Source: Clostridia bacterium (lineage in GTDB: Bacteria; Bacillota; Clostridia; Christensenellales; HGM11417). Taken from it: a stretch of DNA of 7,210 nucleotides. The DNA lies in the NCBI GenBank assembly GCA_017407365.1, contig JAFQWR010000248.1, forward strand, positions 1-7,210. Reading direction: 5' to 3'. Position 1 is the first letter of the stretch. Each line of letters opens with the position of its first letter. The notes under the pieces are model-generated. The model saw only the letters and a program-made list of their open reading frames with translations, did no database searches and had not been told where the DNA came from. The position numbers were made by a program, and so were the translations under genes. Shown in pieces: positions 4,227 through 7,210 of this stretch.

Positions 4227-7139
4227 TTATTCTTCCTCATTGTTTCTGTCGTAGGAACGCTCGGAAAGCTCCTGCTTTTTCTGGAACTTCTTGGAGGAGG
4301 AAATCTTACGTGCAAGAACAGCAACGAGAGCAACGATGATGGCAACCATCAGAGCGATGGTGGTGATGCCTTCCCAACCGATGGAGCCACAGGAAGCATT
4401 GTTTTCAGCTTCTTCTTCCTCTTCTTCCTCTTCATCCTCGGTGTCGGAGGAGGTGCCGGGCTCTACGTAATATTCGGAGTAGTCGCCAAATACTGCGTTT
4501 TCATCAGCTGCTTCCTTAGCTGCATCGTAAACAGCCTCGGTAACGGTGGTGCCGCTTGCCATATCGAAGAACATCATACCGGAGGTCAGCTCACTTGCAT
4601 CCATGCTACCCAGCCACAGCTCGAGGTTGTAGTTTACTGCCTCAGCGCCTGCTGCGATATAGAACTTGTAGCAGTTCCAGCTGCCTGCTGCAGAAGCGGG
4701 GATAGCAATCTGAAGAGCTTCGCCCTTATGCTCGGTAACGGAGGTAACAACCTCATCGTCGTTTTCATCATAGGTTGCAATCAGACCCTCGGGAACGATT
4801 ACTTCGCCGTCAGAGGTGAGGTAGATGTAAGCGTTGCCGTTGGTGTTTTCCGTTCTTACCCAAACGCGAACCTCAACAAAGGTGTTTGCTGCAACAGAGC
4901 CGGAGCCTGCGCGATAGCCGATTGCGGTTGCGTTTACGTTATAAATCATCATAACGTTGGTGTTGCCGCTGGAGGTGCCGTCGATGTTGTAGAAGGTATC
5001 CAATGCGGTGTTAAGGTTTGCATTTAAGGGGTTGATTGCCTGCTTGAATGCTGCGTAGAACGCCTTGCCCTCGTAATCTGCTGCGCCGCCGTCTACAGCT
5101 GCGTGGTTGCGGTTTACAATACCTGCAACGTAATCGGCAGAGGTGTTGGGAGCATAGGTGCCCTCAGCGGTTTTGCCGTAAAGCTCAGTCCAGCCGGAGG
5201 GGGTATTCACGTCATCGTAACGGGTGGTCTGCGAAGCAACGCTATCGTCGAAGTTACCGTTGGTGATCGAGGGAGAGGAGGTCAGCGAAGCAACGATGCC
5301 CGTCTTGGCGTTGGTGCCGGAAGCGGAGCTGTATTTTTCGCTGGTGATTTCTTCCTGAACAAGGTTGGTAGCAAGAACGAAGTTGTTTTCGTTAACAAGC
5401 GAGGTCTTGTCATCGGTGGGAGCAACCACACGGTTACCCATCCACAGCTCGAGGTCGAAGGTAGAGCCTTCAAACTGGCTGCCCGAAATATAGAAGCTGT
5501 ATTCTACCCAATCTGCGTACTTATCGTGACGGGATACCTGGGTCTCTCTGTCGTTTAACGAGATGGTATCGGTTACGATGCCGGTGAAGGAGTACATCTT
5601 AGCAGCGTTGTTATCGGGGATATCCTTGCTGTTGTTGATCAGGTGCAGGTTGATTGCGCCCGTCTTAGGCTCGCTGGTTTTTACCCAAACGCTGATGCGG
5701 TAGTACTTATAAGCCTCAACTACGATGTTTTCAGCAATCTTGATGCCGCCTGCGGTGGGACCGTTTTTGCTGAGAATATAGTAGATATCATTGCTTGCGA
5801 AGGGGAAGTTGTCGTTCGCCCAAACGTTAACCTTTTCGGTGGTTTCGTTGCCTTCCTCGTCTTCAACAGTCTTTTCAAGCTCACGGCAGAAAATAGAATC
5901 GGTGCTTGCGTTGTTGAAGAAAATAGCGTCGTTCGCCTTAACGGTGCCTACCTCGATGTTTTCGAAATAAGCGTTCAGCTGCGTGCTTCCGGTGGGCTTG
6001 AACGTGGTGGTATCGTTGATGGAAAGCTGGGGCAGAAGAGCCGTGGTCACATCGCGGAAGGAGTATGCAAAAACGGTAGCGCTCTTATCGTCAGCCGTAG
6101 CGAAGTTGTAGGAGTGCTCAGACTTGGGCTGAACCTGATCTACGATTTCCTGAACGGACTGCGTGCGGTAGGTAACAGCGTTGCCTGCCTCGATTGCAGC
6201 GTAGTATTCCTTCTGGGTGATGTATTCCATGGTGATCTGGTCGAAGAATGCGAAGCCCTCGGTGTAGCCCGTGGTATCCGATTCTGCGCCCTTACCTAAG
6301 CCTAACTCAAGGGTTAAGCTCGAAGAGGAAAGAGCGGAGCCTTCTACTAAGAATTCATAACGCTTCCAGCCCTGCAGGGTTGCTGCCTCTTCATCGGTAA
6401 CGTCTGCTGCATCGCGACCCGTCCAGAAAGCAATTTCTTCCTTAGAGGTAGCATAAGCAGAGGTATCGATGTTACGAAGAACGATGGGAGCATCGCCGCC
6501 GTTGAGCGCAATGGAGGCACCCTGACCGTATGCAAAAGCAGCCTTACCGTTTTCGTCAACGGAGAAAGCGTTTACGTATACGATGATGCGTGCGTATTGA
6601 TTCTGCGCGAAGCTGATAGAGGAGGAAACGTACTTACCTGCAGCTACGTACTGGTTCATCAGCATCAGAACGTATTTGTCGGTTTCTTCGTTGCCTTCCA
6701 CCGTCATGAAGGGCGTGGAGGGGTTTTTCAGAACGCTTTCAGCGGTGTCAGAGAACTGAACGCCTGCTTCCTGCATTTTCTCCGTCTGGAAGTTGTCGGA
6801 GTTTGCATAGAAATCGTCGTTGTCAACGCTGACAATACCGTGCTGTGTTACGTCACTGCTGCTCGAGGAAGCAGAGCCAATCGTATCTGCCGCTAAGCTC
6901 CAGTTCTTGGGGTCAACAGGGAAGGACGATGTGCTGGACGAATACATATCGGTAAAGTAACCGTTCAGGATGGGGAGGGGAATCTTCTCTTCCTCAACCT
7001 CTTCCGTCGTTTCGTCGTCGGGAGTGGTGTCGTCGTTTTTGTTGCTGTCGTCACAAGCGGTGGCAAAAGCCATGATGAGCGAGAGCAGGAGAGCGACGAA
7101 AATGTAGAATACCTGCAGTGTGTTGTGTTTGTGTTGCAT
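4227..7139 (-). CDS. Large surface protein with three beta-sandwich-like modules and a C-terminal membrane anchor, 970 residues
   Basis: The ATG (7139-7137) follows AGGTGGAG (7152-7145) by 5 bases. Residues 1-28 are a signal peptide ending F-A-T-A before Cys29, a possible but imperfect lipobox, followed by an Asp/Glu/Thr-rich linker (30-52). Three related units follow (about 59-320, 361-608 and 625-878). They share a first-strand motif (NGYF, NAYF, NGNF), a central strand ARIIVYV / YRISVWVKT / VEVRVWVRT, a pair W-x(2-3)-Y-x-F...LELxLG, and a closing FFD-like strand. Such NGNFE...W starts and jelly-roll-like strand patterns are typical of carbohydrate-binding or galactose-binding-like modules, but no catalytic domain is present. 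A Glu-rich stalk (899-912), a Cys-Gly-Ser (917-919), a membrane helix (925-943) and a basic then acidic tail (944-970) end the protein. The likely role is a cell-surface binding or structural protein; the ligand is unknown. It is a single-gene transcript with a terminator at 4208-4173. Confidence 0.88.
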   Translation of the reverse strand: MQHKHNTLQVFYIFVALLLSLIMAFATACDDSNKNDDTTPDDETTEEVEEEKIPLPILNGYFTDMYSSSTSSFPVDPKNWSLAADTIGSASSSSSDVTQHGIVSVDNDDFYANSDNFQTEKMQEAGVQFSDTAESVLKNPSTPFMTVEGNEETDKYVLMLMNQYVAAGKYVSSSISFAQNQYARIIVYVNAFSVDENGKAAFAYGQGASIALNGGDAPIVLRNIDTSAYATSKEEIAFWTGRDAADVTDEEAATLQGWKRYEFLVEGSALSSSSLTLELGLGKGAESDTTGYTEGFAFFDQITMEYITQKEYYAAIEAGNAVTYRTQSVQEIVDQVQPKSEHSYNFATADDKSATVFAYSFRDVTTALLPQLSINDTTTFKPTGSTQLNAYFENIEVGTVKANDAIFFNNASTDSIFCRELEKTVEDEEGNETTEKVNVWANDNFPFASNDIYYILSKNGPTAGGIKIAENIVVEAYKYYRISVWVKTSEPKTGAINLHLINNSKDIPDNNAAKMYSFTGIVTDTISLNDRETQVSRHDKYADWVEYSFYISGSQFEGSTFDLELWMGNRVVAPTDDKTSLVNENNFVLATNLVQEEITSEKYSSASGTNAKTGIVASLTSSPSITNGNFDDSVASQTTRYDDVNTPSGWTELYGKTAEGTYAPNTSADYVAGIVNRNHAAVDGGAADYEGKAFYAAFKQAINPLNANLNTALDTFYNIDGTSSGNTNVMMIYNVNATAIGYRAGSGSVAANTFVEVRVWVRTENTNGNAYIYLTSDGEVIVPEGLIATYDENDDEVVTSVTEHKGEALQIAIPASAAGSWNCYKFYIAAGAEAVNYNLELWLGSMDASELTSGMMFFDMASGTTVTEAVYDAAKEAADENAVFGDYSEYYVEPGTSSDTEDEEEEEEEEAENNASCGSIGWEGITTIALMVAIIVALVAVLARKISSSKKFQKKQELSERSYDRNNEEE
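4506..5267 (-). repeat. Module 3 of the surface protein (residues about 625-878)
   Basis: It starts with ITNGNFDD (625-632) and PSGW (647-650), the classic opening of jelly-roll binding modules. It continues with VEVRVWVRTENTNGNAYIYL (755-774), WNCYKFYIA (821-829), YNLELWLGS (837-845) and closes with MMFFDMASG (855-863) and TEAVYDAAKEA (867-877). It lies directly before the Glu-rich stalk and the membrane anchor. Confidence 0.65.
5316..6059 (-). repeat. Module 2 of the surface protein (residues about 361-608)
   Basis: It contains LNAYFENI (388-395), the strand YYRISVWVKT (479-488), WVEYSFYISGS (544-554) with FDLELWMGN (561-569), and the closing stretch NNFVLATNLVQEEITSEKYSSAS (585-607, split here at NNFVLATNL and QEEITSEKYSSAS). 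The LELW(M/L)G motif is nearly identical to that of module 3. Confidence 0.62.
6180..6965 (-). repeat. Module 1 of the surface protein (residues about 59-320)
   Basis: It starts at NGYF (59-62) with Trp80, continues with the strand ARIIVYVNAF (183-192), then WKRYEFLVEG (258-267), LTLELGLGKG (275-284), and closes with FAFFDQI (296-302) and EYITQKEYYAA (305-315). It is the most divergent of the three units in its first half. Boundaries are approximate and set by eye from the shared motifs. Confidence 0.6.
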
Positions 7140-7156
7140 ATAAACTCCACCTATAT

Positions 7157-7181
7157 TAAAATAGTGTCACCTACTATTTTA
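7157..7181. promoter_or_regulatory. Perfect inverted repeat at the promoter of the 970-residue protein gene, candidate operator
   Basis: TAAAATAGT (7157-7165) and ACTATTTTA (7173-7181) are exact reverse complements, 9 bp per arm with a 7-base spacer. The palindrome starts 5 bases upstream of the ribosome binding site and its distal arm covers the candidate -10 box. That placement suits a repressor operator. It could instead fold as an AT-rich hairpin in the 5' leader. There is no T tract placed for termination. Confidence 0.6.
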
Positions 7182-7204
7182 CTATAAAATCAAAAATAAA
7201 GCAA
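7176..7204 (-). promoter_or_regulatory. Candidate promoter of the 970-residue protein gene
   Basis: Minus strand: TTGCTT (7204-7199), a 17-base spacer, TAAAAT (7181-7176). The match is poorer than in the other promoters of the window and lacks the extended -10. The surrounding AT-rich sequence offers other weak boxes, and the region ends at the window edge. Confidence 0.5.
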
Positions 7205-7210
7205 ACGGAA

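Noticed and set aside
4143..5027. 294-residue plus-strand open frame opposite the surface protein gene
   Set aside because: It is a shadow of the strong minus-strand gene, is low in complexity (Gly/Val/Cys-rich), runs through a terminator stem and has no ribosome binding site.
5643..6299. 218-residue plus-strand open frame opposite the surface protein gene
   Set aside because: Same reason: complementary shadow of a gene with a signal peptide, repeated modules, ribosome binding site and terminator on the other strand.

Overview
The window looks like chromosomal DNA of an anaerobic, Gram-positive member of the Bacillota, most likely an uncultured gut clostridium. The reasons are the EF-Tu tail, sigma-A type promoters, strong AGGAGG ribosome binding sites, U-rich intrinsic terminators, a transcription-attenuating cobalamin riboswitch, a solitary ECF S-component and several lipoprotein signal peptides. 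I see no transposase, integrase, phage gene or CRISPR array. The organism call is an inference from these features, not from a database match.

Layout. 1-290: last 78 codons of tuf and its terminator. 297-509: a small minus-strand gene (372-494) for a 40-residue protein with a GTG start and a strong ribosome binding site. 650-798: promoter, tRNA-Thr(CGU) and terminator, a complete one-gene unit. 888-2176: promoter, cobalamin riboswitch with attenuator, a small lipoprotein with a transcobalamin-C-like (DUF4430) domain, an ECF-type S-component overlapping it by one base, and a terminator. 2177-2427: a spacer with no convincing gene, ending in the terminator of the next minus-strand gene. 2428-4056 (minus): a 522-residue lipoprotein of unknown function with its own promoter and terminator. 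4173-7204 (minus): a 970-residue surface protein with three related beta-sandwich-like modules, an acidic stalk and a C-terminal membrane anchor, again with its own terminator and a palindrome at its promoter.

How the parts work together. The clearest system is the two-gene vitamin B12 unit. A corrinoid-sensing leader appears to switch off transcription of a lipid-anchored capture protein, which resembles the C-terminal half of animal intrinsic factor/transcobalamin, and of a membrane S-component. That S-component would borrow the shared ECF energising module encoded elsewhere. The two large minus-strand genes are separate transcription units. Both encode exported, membrane-anchored proteins, and nothing in the window assigns them a pathway. 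tuf and tRNA-Thr are housekeeping genes.
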